Counted from the first letter of the stretch, positions 6,279 through 16,179 are shown. The stretch is DNA of 64,000 bases from Bacteroidota bacterium (GCA_018268085.1 JAFDXE010000001.1:124001-188000), one strand, 5' to 3'. A program made the numbers and translations. Notes: generated from the sequence alone by a model not told the origin.

Positions 6279-8894
6279 TTATTCTTCAGTTTCTTGTTTA
6301 CCCTCATCATTCGGAGTTGCCTCATTTCCTTCCTGCGGTGTTTCATTACCTGATGGTTCCTCCCCTGTGATATCTGTTAACGTTTCTTCTTCAGATTCAT
6401 CCAGGCTACTAATAGCTGCAATTTCATCGCCTTCATCTACTCTTATTAGTTTCACTCCCTGTGTAGCCCGGCCCTGTTCACTGATATCGGCAACTGCCAT
6501 CCTGATGGTAACTCCTGAAACACAGGTTATCATCAGGTCTTCTTTTTCTGTTACATCCAGTAAGCCAACCAACCCACCAGTTTTTTCAGTTACGTTAATC
6601 GTTTTTACACCCTTTCCTCCCCTGTTGGTAATGCGGTAGTTGGGTTCACCGGTTCCAGGGTCATCCAGGAACGTACGCTTTCCAAATCCTTTTTCACTTA
6701 CCACCAATACTGTTTTCGATTTATCTTCTTTGTTCACGCATATCATTCCTACCACTTCATCATTGCCGGTATCGAGATCTATACCACTAACACCTGTTGC
6801 ACCACGGCCTGTTGAACGTACCGTTTCTTCATGGAAACGAATGGCACGGCCACTCTTCACCGCCATCATAATTTCACAATTACCGTCGGTTAATCTTGCA
6901 GCCAGGAGCTGATCGCCTTCTACAATGTTTATTGCATTGATACCGGTTTGACGAGGCCTGCTGAAATCTGCCAGGTCGGTTTTTTTAATTGTTCCCTGTT
7001 TGGTACACAGTACGATGTAATGCTTGTTTACATATTCTTCGTCTTCCAGGTCTTTAATATCGATGATCGCTCTCACTTTGTCGTCTGGCGGAATCTGGAT
7101 TACATTCTGTAATGCCCTTCCTTTACTGGTTCTATCGCCTTCCGGCACCTGGTACACTTTCAGCCAGAAACATCTTCCTTTTTCGGTAAACACCAGTAAG
7201 GTATGGTGCGTGGATGCTACAAACAAATGTTCAATATAATCTTCTTCTCTTGTGCTGCTTCCCTTTGCTCCCCTTCCACCGCGGCGTTGCTGACGGTATT
7301 CCGTAGCCGACGTTCTTTTGATATAGCCAAGGTGTGAAATGGTTACCACCACATCTTCCTCTTCAATAAGATCGAGCATATCAATTTCATCATCTGCATG
7401 AACAATTTCCGTTTTACGTTCATCACCGAATTTTTCTTTCACCTCTATCAGTTCGTTCTTGATGATGTCGAAACGCATCCCTTCATTTGCCAGTATCTCT
7501 TTCAAACGGGCAATAAGCTTCATCAGTTCTGCATGTTCTTCCCTGATCTTATTTATTTCCATACCGGTTAAGCGCTGCAGTCTCAGTTCCAATACTGCTT
7601 TGGCCTGTATCTCCGTCATTCCAAAATTGCTGATCAAGCCTTCCTGTGCAATTACAGGAGTGGAACTTTCACGGATGAGTTTGATCACAGCATCCAGGTT
7701 ATCCAGGGCAATAATATAACCCTCAAGGATATGCGCTCTTTCTTCTGCCTTGCGTAATTCATATTTGGTGCGACGAACCACCACTTCATGACGGAAATCA
7801 ACGAATTCTGATATCAGGTCGCGGATATTCAACTGGCGTGGCCTTCCTTTTACCAGCGCAACATTATTAATACCAAATGATGTTTGTAACTCTGTATTCT
7901 TATACAGTTGGTTCATCACTACCTGTGCCACAGCATCCTTGCGCAATTCAACTACGATCCTTGTACCTTCCTTGTTATTGCTTTCATTGTTTACGTCGGA
8001 AATGCCTTCGATTACTTTTTCACTGATCAGTTCACCGATACGCTGTGTTAAAGCATCCCTGTTTACCTGGTAAGGAATTTCTGTAATGATAATCTTCTCT
8101 TTACCTCTTGCATCTGATTCAACCGTTGTTTTACCTCTCAACACTACTCGGCCTCTTCCCGTAAGCAACGCTGCCTTTACGCCTTCATATCCGTAGATGC
8201 TACCGCCCGTTGGGAAATCCGGTGCCTTTACATATTTAATAAGATCGAGCGGCGTAATTTCCCGGTTGTCGATATAGGCTATACAACCATCTACAACTTC
8301 ACTGAGATTATGCGGCATCATATTCGTTGCCATTCCTACTGCGATACCACTGCTTCCATTTACCAGCAATTGAGGAACGCGTGTAGGCAATACCGTTGGT
8401 TCCTGGAGTGAATCATCAAAATTCAACTGGAAGTCAACTGTTTCTTTATCGATGTCTTCGATCATGGCTTCTGCAAATTTCTCCAGCCTCACTTCCGTAT
8501 AACGCATAGCAGCCGGTGGATCTCCGTCCTGGCTACCAAAGTTTCCCTGCCCGTCGATAAGTTTATAACGCATAGCCCATTCCTGCGCCATACGCACCAT
8601 TGTAAAGTAAATAGATGAATCCCCATGCGGATGGTATTTACCCATCACTTCTCCCACAATACGTGCAGATTTTTTATAGGGCCTGTTGCTGTAATTGCCC
8701 AGTTCCATCATTCCGTACAATACACGGCGATGTACCGGTTTAAAGCCGTCCCGCACATCCGGAAGCGCCCTTCCAACGATTACACTCATAGAGTAATCGA
8801 TGTACGACGATTTCATTTGTTCTTCAATATTTACCGGGATAATTTTACCCCTGTTGTTGGGGTTTTGATCGTTGCTTAACTCGTTATTTTCCAT
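6279..8894 (-). CDS. gyrA: DNA gyrase subunit A
   Basis: Type IIA topoisomerase subunit that, with GyrB, introduces negative supercoils by passing DNA through a double-strand break. 871 aa, normal for the phylum. Visible features: N-terminal [17 protein letters not shown] (41-57), catalytic Tyr132 in [10 protein letters not shown], the quinolone-resistance region [11 protein letters not shown] (86-96), and a canonical GyrA box QRRGGRG near residue 535 followed by the beta-pinwheel that wraps DNA. The last 45 residues are strongly acidic. At the position aligned with E. coli Asp87 there is Phe97, while the Ser83 equivalent (Ser93) is kept. A promoter box sits 17 bases upstream and a terminator just after the stop. 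Confidence 0.98.
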   Translation of the reverse strand: MENNELSNDQNPNNRGKIIPVNIEEQMKSSYIDYSMSVIVGRALPDVRDGFKPVHRRVLYGMMELGNYSNRPYKKSARIVGEVMGKYHPHGDSSIYFTMVRMAQEWAMRYKLIDGQGNFGSQDGDPPAAMRYTEVRLEKFAEAMIEDIDKETVDFQLNFDDSLQEPTVLPTRVPQLLVNGSSGIAVGMATNMMPHNLSEVVDGCIAYIDNREITPLDLIKYVKAPDFPTGGSIYGYEGVKAALLTGRGRVVLRGKTTVESDARGKEKIIITEIPYQVNRDALTQRIGELISEKVIEGISDVNNESNNKEGTRIVVELRKDAVAQVVMNQLYKNTELQTSFGINNVALVKGRPRQLNIRDLISEFVDFRHEVVVRRTKYELRKAEERAHILEGYIIALDNLDAVIKLIRESSTPVIAQEGLISNFGMTEIQAKAVLELRLQRLTGMEINKIREEHAELMKLIARLKEILANEGMRFDIIKNELIEVKEKFGDERKTEIVHADDEIDMLDLIEEEDVVVTISHLGYIKRTSATEYRQQRRGGRGAKGSSTREEDYIEHLFVASTHHTLLVFTEKGRCFWLKVYQVPEGDRTSKGRALQNVIQIPPDDKVRAIIDIKDLEDEEYVNKHYIVLCTKQGTIKKTDLADFSRPRQTGINAINIVEGDQLLAARLTDGNCEIMMAVKSGRAIRFHEETVRSTGRGATGVSGIDLDTGNDEVVGMICVNKEDKSKTVLVVSEKGFGKRTFLDDPGTGEPNYRITNRGGKGVKTINVTEKTGGLVGLLDVTEKEDLMITCVSGVTIRMAVADISEQGRATQGVKLIRVDEGDEIAAISSLDESEEETLTDITGEEPSGNETPQEGNEATPNDEGKQETEE

Positions 8895-8910
8895 ATAATT
8901 TACTAAGCAG

Positions 8911-8918
8911 CAAAAGTA
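8911..8918 (-). promoter_or_regulatory. Candidate gyrA promoter (-7 box)
   Basis: Minus-strand TACTTTTG fits TAnnTTTG. A partial -33 element (CTTGAA at about 8937-8942) lies some 20 bases upstream. The transcript would have a leader of about 10 bases before the gyrA ATG. Confidence 0.5.
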
Positions 8919-9093
8919 CCGTTTTTAAGGCGTTTTTCAAGTTAAAAATGAGTGTTTTCAGCAGGAATATTGTTCACATTTTTTACCGGTTGTGGAGAAT
9001 AAATTTTAATGCTTTTTGCTATTGTGAAAATTAGCCGGTCAATAATTACTAAATCCCGTATTAGTCGTCTAACTTGCGCAAAAAAATCAAGCT

Positions 9094-10605
9094 TTGAATA
9101 CAATCCTTCTATTCGGTGCCGGTAAATCAGCCTCCGTTTTAATTGATTTCCTGGTTAAAGAATCGCAGCAAAACAACTGGAAATTTATCATTGCAGATGC
9201 GGATAAAAAACAGGTACTTGCCAAAACGAACAATAGTCCGTTCGCTGAAGCTGTAGCCCTGAATATCTTAGATGATGAGAACCGCAGAACCCTGGTTCAA
9301 CGGGCGGATATTGTTATTTCAATGATGCCTCCCAGTCTGCACATATTGATTGCCAAAGACTGTGTTGAATTCGGGAAGCACCTGCTCACTGCGTCTTACC
9401 TCGATGCACAAATAAAAGGACTTGAAAAGGAAGTTAAGGACAAAGGATTGTTTTTCCTGTGTGAGATGGGCCTCGACCCGGGCATTGATCACATGAGTGC
9501 CATGCAATTGTTTGATGAAATAAAAGCGGAAGGCGGCGAAGTAACTTCTTTCAAAAGCCATTGCGGCGGATTGGTTGCGCCGGAAAGCGATAATAATCCC
9601 TGGCATTATAAGATTAGCTGGAATCCCCGCAACGTTGTGCTTGCAGGGAAAGCCGGTGCCGTTTACAAATTCAATAATGAGATGGTGAAGGAAGATTATG
9701 AAGTATTATTTGATGCGGATCGTAAAGTGGCTACCGGTAACGACGAAGTGCCGGTACTGAGTTTTTATCCTAACCGGGACAGCATGCCTTATATCGACCT
9801 CTATCAGTTACATCATGCTGAAACATTCGTGCGCACTACCTTACGCTATCCCGATTTTATGCATGGATGGAAAAATATTATTGAATTGAAACTTACAGAT
9901 GAAACGGTTCAATACCAGACTGATGGTAAAACCTTACAGGATGTATTTCGGGAGCACCTCGAAAAAAACGGATTCGGGGAATGGCTCGAACATAACCTGT
10001 CGAATAAACTTGCAGAAACAAAAGCTTTGCTGGAGAACCTGGTAAAAATTATGGAGGCTGAAGAGAAAGCAACGGAAAGCGGGGAAGCATTGCCGGATAA
10101 TTTTATGGTTGTAAGTGAAACGGGCGACCTGAAAAATATTGAAGTAGACGAAATTAAAACCAATGCTGCAGCAGCAATGGCAGAAAAAATGCATGAGGCA
10201 AACCTGATCATGAAGCAATTGTTTTTCCTTGGGTTAAACGACAATGAAACGCTCGTGAACAAAGGACTTTGCAGCGCTGCTGATATACTTCAGTTTGCAC
10301 TGGAGAAAAAATTAGTGCTGGAACCCGGAGATAAAGACATGATTGTGATGCTGCATGAAATTGAATACACAACCGGTGGAAGCAAAAAATCGATCCACAG
10401 TTCTCTTATTGTAAAAGGAGAAGATCATATTCATACAGCCATGGCCAAAACGGTGGGCTTACCATTAGGCATAACCGCAAAGCTTATGCTACAGGGCAAA
10501 CTCAATTTAACAGGTTTGCACATACCAGTTATAAAAGAAATATATGAACCGGTACTGGAAGCTTTGAAAAAACACGATGTTATTTTTTATGAAACCAGGC
10601 GCTAG
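9094..10605 (+). CDS. Saccharopine dehydrogenase family protein (Lys9-like)
   Basis: Predicted cytosolic NAD(P)-dependent enzyme, 503 aa. By similarity to eukaryotic Lys9/AASS it would convert saccharopine to glutamate and aminoadipate semialdehyde, or the reverse. Seen: N-terminal Rossmann motif FGAGKSA (7-13), then EMGLDPGIDHMSAM (about 123-136) and SHCGGLVAPESDNNPWHYK (about 150-168), which are hallmark Lys9 segments, and a C-terminal domain closing near VIKEIYEPVLEAL. The start is a TTG at 9094, chosen because it immediately precedes the NTILLFGAG strand. It is divergent from gyrA, and its stop overlaps the stop of the sirtuin gene in a shared CTAG. Lysine degradation is the likely context but no partner enzyme lies nearby. 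Confidence 0.88.
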   Translation: MNTILLFGAGKSASVLIDFLVKESQQNNWKFIIADADKKQVLAKTNNSPFAEAVALNILDDENRRTLVQRADIVISMMPPSLHILIAKDCVEFGKHLLTASYLDAQIKGLEKEVKDKGLFFLCEMGLDPGIDHMSAMQLFDEIKAEGGEVTSFKSHCGGLVAPESDNNPWHYKISWNPRNVVLAGKAGAVYKFNNEMVKEDYEVLFDADRKVATGNDEVPVLSFYPNRDSMPYIDLYQLHHAETFVRTTLRYPDFMHGWKNIIELKLTDETVQYQTDGKTLQDVFREHLEKNGFGEWLEHNLSNKLAETKALLENLVKIMEAEEKATESGEALPDNFMVVSETGDLKNIEVDEIKTNAAAAMAEKMHEANLIMKQLFFLGLNDNETLVNKGLCSAADILQFALEKKLVLEPGDKDMIVMLHEIEYTTGGSKKSIHSSLIVKGEDHIHTAMAKTVGLPLGITAKLMLQGKLNLTGLHIPVIKEIYEPVLEALKKHDVIFYETRR

Positions 10606-11294
10606 GTATTGTTGAGCAACACCTGCAATGCTGCCATTCCTTCCGTAGCAGATTTTTCAATTAATACCAGGTTGTTGTACCGGTGTACCGGCGGTATCTT
10701 TTTATCGATGATATATTTGACCGCAAATTCGGGCACATAATCTATTAAGCCCGCCGCAGGATACACCTGCAAAGAAGTTCCTACTAACACAAATAGGTCT
10801 GCCTGCATCATGATGTGCGCTGCCGTTTCGATCATCGGCACCGGCTCTTCAAACCAAACAATATGCGGCCGGAGCTGTGCGCCATCAGGTGCCAGTTGCC
10901 CCAATTGAATATCATCCCGGATTTCAGAAATCAGTTCGTCGTTTATTGCACTTCTCATTTTAAAAATCTCACCATGTAAATGGCAGACATTTGTTGAGCC
11001 TGCCCGCTCGTGCAAATCGTCGATGTTTTGTGTAACGATGGTAACCTTGTATTCTTTTTCGAGTTGAGCAAGTATTTTATGTGCAGCATTGGGTTGTGCT
11101 TTGGCCACTTCTCTCCTGCGCATATTATAGAAATCGAGAACGAGTTGGGGATTTTTTTTGAATGCACGGGGCGTGGCCACGTCTTCAATATTGTAACCCA
11201 TCCAAAGTCCATCGCTGTCGCGAAATGTTTTCAGACCACTTTCTGCAGAGATGCCTGCGCCGGTGAGCACTACGATGTGTTGCTTTGGTTGCAT
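10602..11294 (-). CDS. Sir2-family NAD-dependent protein deacylase (CobB/SIRT5-like)
   Basis: Removes acyl groups from protein lysines using NAD. Class III sirtuin motifs are clear: TGAGISAESGL, FRDSDGLW, TQNIDDLHERAG, catalytic His in HLHGEIF, and RPHIVWFEE. The FYNMRRREVAKAQPNAAH segment contains the Tyr-x-x-Arg pair that in SIRT5/CobB binds succinyl or malonyl lysine, so desuccinylase activity is plausible. The four zinc-binding cysteines between HGEIF and RPHIVWF are absent. I place the start at MQPKQHIVVL (11294, 230 aa); an upstream ATG at 11342 would add 16 unlikely residues. It converges on the saccharopine dehydrogenase gene with overlapping stop codons. Confidence 0.9.
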   Translation of the reverse strand: MQPKQHIVVLTGAGISAESGLKTFRDSDGLWMGYNIEDVATPRAFKKNPQLVLDFYNMRRREVAKAQPNAAHKILAQLEKEYKVTIVTQNIDDLHERAGSTNVCHLHGEIFKMRSAINDELISEIRDDIQLGQLAPDGAQLRPHIVWFEEPVPMIETAAHIMMQADLFVLVGTSLQVYPAAGLIDYVPEFAVKYIIDKKIPPVHRYNNLVLIEKSATEGMAALQVLLNNT

Positions 11295-11391
11295 GTGAAA
11301 GTTTTGAAGTACGAATGTAGGGATGTTCGAAATTTGGAACACGAGTTTTAAACAGGAATTTATTTAATTAACCGGAAGCAGATGCCGACGT

Positions 11392-12303
11392 TTATTGCTT
11401 AGGTTCTACTTTTACTTTTGTTGAAGTTACCCTGCGTATGATGAAAATGAATGCTGACAGCAGGAATATCAGCGGCCAGATGGATAAGATGGCTACAAAC
11501 AAATCGGCGATCCAGTTAGCACCCGAACGAAATGCGGTAGTTACCCTGGTGAAGAAAGAAGGCTTTTCTTCCTTTTCCGGTTGAACACCAGCGATATCCT
11601 GGTAATAAGTAAGATTAATAGTGCTCATGGCAGCTTCATGTGAAAGATAATTTACCTGCCCGGTTGCTGCTTCAATACCTTCCTGTATATTGTTTATTTC
11701 CTGTTGCACCTGCAACACGTCTTTCATGTTTTTTGATTCCCGCAGGAATTCGAGGTATTTAAGCCGCATTTCCTTTTTTGCTTCAAGACGTGATTTTGCA
11801 TCAACGATTCTTCCCGTTACATCATCTGAAGCTATTGTGCGTTCGATAAGTTTTGCATCATCCATTGACAGCGCATTCATGAGAGATTCAAACTGCATCA
11901 CCGGCACTTTAATGCAAATCTCCGATTCGTTTCTCACGGTAGTGTTGTGCAGGTCTTCTTTGGCAATATAACCACCTGCAGCCTTAACCATATTGTACAC
12001 ATTGCCACTGTATTTTTTAAAGTCTGCTACTTCCATTTTCAATGTAGCGGTCTTGATAATTTTTTTATCCCAATCAATATTTACCTGCTGTTGTACACTT
12101 GCAGGTTTTTGATTTGTTGTTGCACCTGAATCGGGCTGTGGTGCAGGCGAAAAATCGGGAGATGGTTCATTTAATTCTGCATTGGCAGAAGCAGATGCAG
12201 GTGCTTCAGCAGGTGCAGCTAAATCTTTATTGTGTTGATTATTTGTACAGGATGTGTACACTAAGCAGGTAGCGATTCCCGCTACCAGGAGTATTTGTTT
12301 CAT
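11392..12303 (-). CDS. DUF4349 lipoprotein
   Basis: Envelope lipoprotein of 303 aa. The signal peptide MKQILLVAGIATCLVYTSC ends in a lipobox (cleavage before Cys19). An Ala/Pro-rich linker covers about 25-70. The DUF4349 domain follows: beta strands (KIIKTATLKMEVADF), then a long coiled-coil-like stretch at about 165-215 (KSRLEAKKEMRLKYLEFL, VLQVQQEINNIQEGIE). It ends with a transmembrane helix at about 270-292 and a basic tail. The topology, a lipidated N-terminus with a C-terminal membrane anchor, is usual for the family. Function unknown. Confidence 0.85.
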   Translation of the reverse strand: MKQILLVAGIATCLVYTSCTNNQHNKDLAAPAEAPASASANAELNEPSPDFSPAPQPDSGATTNQKPASVQQQVNIDWDKKIIKTATLKMEVADFKKYSGNVYNMVKAAGGYIAKEDLHNTTVRNESEICIKVPVMQFESLMNALSMDDAKLIERTIASDDVTGRIVDAKSRLEAKKEMRLKYLEFLRESKNMKDVLQVQQEINNIQEGIEAATGQVNYLSHEAAMSTINLTYYQDIAGVQPEKEEKPSFFTRVTTAFRSGANWIADLFVAILSIWPLIFLLSAFIFIIRRVTSTKVKVEPKQ

Positions 12304-12522
12304 ACAGTTGATTTTTTATGTGAGTAGATGATCATTTATTCTATCAACATAAAAAATGTAACCGGTGATAGTTGTTAAAGAAGCGGTAAGATGATGAAGG
12401 TTGTTACACCGGAAATCAGCATACGGAAAATACTTCTATGGGAAAAACATTGAGATTGAGTAGCTGTTCACTTTTTTTTAATACGACCCTGCAGGCTGAT
12501 TTCGGGTATTCATAAACGTAAG

Positions 12523-12933
12523 TTACTTCTCCCCTGCCATCTGCATCACGAGTTTCCACTCGGTATCTTTTACTGTTTGTACAGAAAGCCTGCCAAGCCG
12601 TACAAGATCCATATCAGCAAATCGCTTATCTGCTTTCAGTTGTGCAAGCGTAACCGGTGTTTTTAGTGGTTTTACAGCTTTAATATCCACTGCTACCCAT
12701 GCATCGTCGGTGGTGGTAGGATCCTGGTAAAATTCTTTAACAACTTTTGCAATACCAACAATAGCTGTTCCTTCATTGCTGTGGTAAAACATTACTTCAT
12801 CTCCCTTTTTCATGGCTTTTAAATTGATACGGGCTGCATAGTTCCTTACGCCACTCCATACGGTTTGTTTTTCTTTTACAAACTGATCCCAGCTATACAC
12901 TGAAGGTTCTGATTTTACCAGCCAATATGCCAT
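12523..12933 (-). CDS. EVE domain-containing protein
   Basis: A single 136-aa PUA-like EVE domain. It shows the family opening YWLVKSEPSVYSWDQF, the WSGVRNYAARINLKAMKKGDEVMFYHS core and the later IVGIAKVVKEFYQDPT strand. EVE domains are thought to bind modified bases in nucleic acid, and stand-alone versions like this one resemble thymocyte nuclear protein 1. There is no operon partner; the 218 bases upstream show only AT-rich imperfect hairpins. Confidence 0.9.
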   Translation of the reverse strand: MAYWLVKSEPSVYSWDQFVKEKQTVWSGVRNYAARINLKAMKKGDEVMFYHSNEGTAIVGIAKVVKEFYQDPTTTDDAWVAVDIKAVKPLKTPVTLAQLKADKRFADMDLVRLGRLSVQTVKDTEWKLVMQMAGEK

Positions 12934-13036
12934 AACTTTTTTTTGTAAATATCAATCATAATAAAATACCAACTACTGTTGAAGGCTGTTTTTTACCAAT
13001 GTAAAAACAGAAACATAACCAATGAAGGATTAATTA

Positions 13037-13756
13037 TTACCAGCCGCTGGCGAGCACATCAGCAATGTGCATGGTTTGTAAGGGAAGATTTTTCTGATCG
13101 ATGTATCCCTGCAATTGCATCAGGCAACTCAGATCTGTTGAAATAATATATTGTGCACCGGTAGCAAGGGCATTCTTTGTTTTCTGATCGGCCATGCCCA
13201 CAGAAATGGGTTCGTATTTTACAGAAAATGTACCGCCGAATCCACAGCAGGTTTCATTATCATTCATCTCCACCAGTTCAAGATCTCTTACATGGCTGAG
13301 CAAACGTCTTGGTCCCTCTTTAATACGGCATTCTCTTAAAGCGGCACAACTATCATGGTAGGTAGCTTTGCCTTTTAATTTTGCGCCAAACGCTTCTATC
13401 TTCAACACGTTTGTAAGGAATTCAGAAAACTCATATACTCTTCTGCCAACTTCCTTCGCTTCTGTAGCAGCGCTGTTATCTTTAAAAAGTGTGGGATAAT
13501 AATTTCTTACAAAACCGGTACAACTTGCACTAGGTGCAACAATGTATTCATCGGTAGAAAAATCTTTCAGGAATTTCTGGGCTACTTCTTTAGAATCATT
13601 CCAGAAACCTGCATTGAATGCCGGTTGTCCGCAGCAGGTTTGATTGGTATTGTATTGCACCAGGCATCCGGCTTTCTGCAACACTTTAACCATATTGAAT
13701 GCCGTTTGCGGATACAACTGGTCAACAAAACAAGGTATAAAAAGTTGTATGCGCAT
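13037..13756 (-). CDS. lutA: (Fe-S)-binding protein, LutA-like
   Basis: A 239-aa protein with two cysteine-rich CCG domains: PCFVDQLYP plus TCCGQPAFNAG in the first half, and DSCAALREC plus TCCGFGGTFSVK in the second. The layout matches LutA, a subunit of the L-lactate oxidation complex LutABC, and the related GlcF/heterodisulfide reductase D family. The CCG motifs bind an iron-sulfur cluster. lutB and lutC are not adjacent, so they are either elsewhere or the protein serves a different oxidoreductase; the symbol is therefore provisional. Confidence 0.85.
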   Translation of the reverse strand: MRIQLFIPCFVDQLYPQTAFNMVKVLQKAGCLVQYNTNQTCCGQPAFNAGFWNDSKEVAQKFLKDFSTDEYIVAPSASCTGFVRNYYPTLFKDNSAATEAKEVGRRVYEFSEFLTNVLKIEAFGAKLKGKATYHDSCAALRECRIKEGPRRLLSHVRDLELVEMNDNETCCGFGGTFSVKYEPISVGMADQKTKNALATGAQYIISTDLSCLMQLQGYIDQKNLPLQTMHIADVLASGW

Positions 13757-13835
13757 GCCTCTGCTTTATTAAATGGAAAGATTAGCTTTTTAAAATTTAT
13801 TTAGATACCGGTTACTCCTTTACGTTATCCGATTA

Positions 13836-14333
13836 CTATACAGTTACAGGTTTTTGAGCTATAGCCATCATCTTAATGGCAGTTGCAGCAGCTTCTTTTC
13901 CTTTGTGGCCGTGTTTGCCCCCGGTTCTTTCGTCGGCCTGTAGTTGTGAATCTACAGTAAGCACTCCAAAAATTGTTGGCACCGGCAATTGTAAGTTCAA
14001 CTGCATAACTCCATTGGTTACTCCATTGCACACATAATCGAAATGCGGTGTATCTCCCCGCAATACACAACCCAATGCTATAAAGGCTTTTGGTTTATCA
14101 TCTTTATACTTGTGTGTATCCCAGTAATGCTTAATAGCAAAGGGAATTTCAAAAGCACCAGGTACATTGATTACATAATATGCGATCTTGTGCATATCGA
14201 GTACTTCCCTGCAACCCTGTTCCAGCAAATCTACAACAGGTGCATTCCATTCTGTTCGTACAATAACAACACAGGCATCCTTATTTAATCGGATGCCTGT
14301 AGTATTGGTAATGTCGGTTGTTGAAATCGCCAT
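13836..14333 (-). CDS. ribH: 6,7-dimethyl-8-ribityllumazine synthase
   Basis: Penultimate step of riboflavin synthesis: condenses 5-amino-6-ribitylamino-uracil with dihydroxybutanone phosphate. 165 aa. Diagnostic segments: EWNAPVVDLL, VPGAFEIPFAIKH, GCVLRGDTPHFDYVCNGVTNG with the catalytic His, and FGVLTVDSQLQADER. The length is standard, with a short N-terminal extension. It lies 21 bases downstream of the TPR-protein gene in the same orientation, so the two are probably co-transcribed; this pairing is common in Bacteroidota. Confidence 0.97.
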   Translation of the reverse strand: MAISTTDITNTTGIRLNKDACVVIVRTEWNAPVVDLLEQGCREVLDMHKIAYYVINVPGAFEIPFAIKHYWDTHKYKDDKPKAFIALGCVLRGDTPHFDYVCNGVTNGVMQLNLQLPVPTIFGVLTVDSQLQADERTGGKHGHKGKEAAATAIKMMAIAQKPVTV

Positions 14334-14354
14334 CTTACATTAATTCTGTGTTGA

Positions 14355-15107
14355 TTAATTATCGCCACTCACTTCGCCCATGCTGGCCAGTTGCTTATCT
14401 ACTTCTCCGGTTGTTACCGAACTGTTCGTTGGATAATTATCCTTTAGTTTTTTTAATAGCTCAATAGCTTCTTTGTTTTTGTTGATCACTTTTGCAAATG
14501 AAGCTGCACGCATCAACGCATCGGCTGTAAATGATTCATCTTTTGTATTTACAGTAGTTGCTTTTTTGTAGTATTCAAATGCGTCGTCGTTCTTTTTTAA
14601 TTCTGCGTAAGCATCTCCAATCATCTGGTAAGCTTTCATCTGTACCTGTGTGGCTCCGTTAGCATCAAAATCTTTCAGGTATTTTATTGCTTTATCAAAT
14701 TCTTTTGTTTGCAGGTAAACAGCCCCGGCCAGGTATTTTGCACGATTAGCCGCAGGTGTTCCGCTATAGCTGCTGATCACGTTTAATAAACCGGTTACTT
14801 TCCTTCCTTCCAGTGCGCCTCCGCTTAAAGCGATGGTTACAGAATCTTTACTGAAACTGGTAGTAGCCATTTTATCTACGATCGATTCTGCTGCATACAA
14901 CGCATCATTTGCTTTTTGTTCGTTAGGCAGTTTAATGAAATTGCGATAGCCATACCATCCGCCGATTAAAAGAATAATTGCGCCTCCTACATAGGTAATT
15001 GGTTTGCTGAATTTATCCCAGAAACCTTTAGCCTTATCCAGTACTTCGTTTACTTCTGTATCCGGTGTTACTGTGGTAGTTGTTGTTGTTGTTTTTGCTT
15101 CTGCCAT
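14355..15107 (-). CDS. TPR-repeat membrane-anchored protein (YfgM-like)
   Basis: A 250-aa protein with a Thr-rich start (MAEAKTTTTTTT), one transmembrane helix at about 36-57 (PITYVGGAIILLIGGWYGY), and a periplasmic solenoid of tetratricopeptide repeats (for example KYLAGAVYLQTKEFDKAIKY, MIGDAYAELKKNDDAFEYY). The topology matches YfgM/ancillary SecYEG translocon proteins; the exact partner is not known. It precedes ribH by 21 bases and follows pdhA by 52 bases, all on the minus strand. Confidence 0.82.
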   Translation of the reverse strand: MAEAKTTTTTTTVTPDTEVNEVLDKAKGFWDKFSKPITYVGGAIILLIGGWYGYRNFIKLPNEQKANDALYAAESIVDKMATTSFSKDSVTIALSGGALEGRKVTGLLNVISSYSGTPAANRAKYLAGAVYLQTKEFDKAIKYLKDFDANGATQVQMKAYQMIGDAYAELKKNDDAFEYYKKATTVNTKDESFTADALMRAASFAKVINKNKEAIELLKKLKDNYPTNSSVTTGEVDKQLASMGEVSGDN

Positions 15108-15159
15108 ATTTTTAATTGTGAATGCTGAATTATTAATGCTGAATTATAGATATACTTTC

Positions 15160-16152
15160 TTAGTCTGTTATAAAAGGATAATCTTCCTGTACATATACGT
15201 CTTTCAGGAGTTCGTCATCAGAAGGCCACGGACTTTCCTCTGCGAAGTTTACACTCTCCTCTACTTCTGCTTTAACTCTTTCGTTGATCGCTTCAATTTC
15301 TGCATCCGGTACTTTGAATTGTTTTTTCAAAGTTGCCAGCACCTGTTCTAACGGATCTTTTAATTTATATTCTTCCAATTCTTCCTTGGTACGGTATTTT
15401 TGCGGATCACTCATACTGTGACCTTTATACCGGTATGTTTTAATTTCCAGTAAAGTGGGGCCGCCTTTTTCCCTTGCCCTGTTCACAGCCCTGAGTACTG
15501 CATTGTGAACGGCTTCCGGGCTCATGCCGTCTACCGTATCGGCCGGCATTTCATACGCATCGGCTGTTTTATAAATGTCAAGCGTTTTGCTGGTCCTGGC
15601 CACCGAAGTTCCCATGGCGTAATGATTATTCTCGCAAATGAAAACAACCGGCAGATCCCACAGCATCGCCATATTAAATGATTCGTGTAACATTCCCTGC
15701 CTTGCTGCGCCATCGCCAAAAAAGCAGAGTACAACATTATTTGTTCCTTTATATCTTTCGGCAAAGGCCATTCCGGCACCTGTACCAATCTGGGCGCCTA
15801 CAATTCCGTGACCGCCATAAAAATTTTCCTTCACGCCAAAGAAGTGCATGCTTCCCCCTTTTCCTTTGCTGCACCCGGTAGCTTTTCCATACAATTCTGC
15901 CATACAGGCTTTAGCGGAAATACCTTTCGCAATGGCCAATGCATGATCACGGTAAGCAGTGATAAACTTATCATCGGGATTTGTTGCCGTCATACAGCCT
16001 GCAGCCACAGCTTCCTGGCCGATGTACAAATGACAAAAGCCCCTGATCTTCTGCATTCCGTATAGCTGTCCTGTTTTTTCTTCAAAACGACGCAACAGCA
16101 GCATTAATTCGTACCAATAGAGATATGTTTCTTTTGAAAACTTTGTAGCCAA
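15160..16152 (-). CDS. pdhA: Pyruvate dehydrogenase E1 component, alpha subunit
   Basis: Thiamine-diphosphate-dependent decarboxylation of pyruvate, first step of the pyruvate dehydrogenase complex. 330 aa. The TPP-binding motif runs from GDG (146-148) to NN (175-176), and ENNHYAMGTS is characteristic of the alpha subunit; YRYKGHSMSDPQKYRTKEE is the conserved loop near the active site. The beta subunit gene (21568-22551) is on the same strand but 5.4 kb away, separated by six other genes, so the two are not in one operon here. Confidence 0.95.
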   Translation of the reverse strand: MATKFSKETYLYWYELMLLLRRFEEKTGQLYGMQKIRGFCHLYIGQEAVAAGCMTATNPDDKFITAYRDHALAIAKGISAKACMAELYGKATGCSKGKGGSMHFFGVKENFYGGHGIVGAQIGTGAGMAFAERYKGTNNVVLCFFGDGAARQGMLHESFNMAMLWDLPVVFICENNHYAMGTSVARTSKTLDIYKTADAYEMPADTVDGMSPEAVHNAVLRAVNRAREKGGPTLLEIKTYRYKGHSMSDPQKYRTKEELEEYKLKDPLEQVLATLKKQFKVPDAEIEAINERVKAEVEESVNFAEESPWPSDDELLKDVYVQEDYPFITD

Positions 16153-16171
16153 GACGAATTTTTTTAGGCGG

Positions 16172-16179
16172 CAAAGATA
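16172..16179 (-). promoter_or_regulatory. Candidate pdhA promoter (-7 box)
   Basis: Minus-strand TATCTTTG matches TAnnTTTG, 20 bases before the pdhA start. No convincing -33 TTTG was seen. Confidence 0.4.

Noticed and set aside
7459..7719. Plus-strand ORF of 86 codons inside gyrA
   Set aside because: It is a shadow of the gyrA coding sequence on the opposite strand, Ser/Ile-rich and without protein-like features.
12312..12356. 10-bp AT-only inverted repeat upstream of the DUF4349 gene
   Set aside because: TTTTTTATGT/ACATAAAAAA with a 25-base loop is weak and expected by chance in AT-rich leader DNA.
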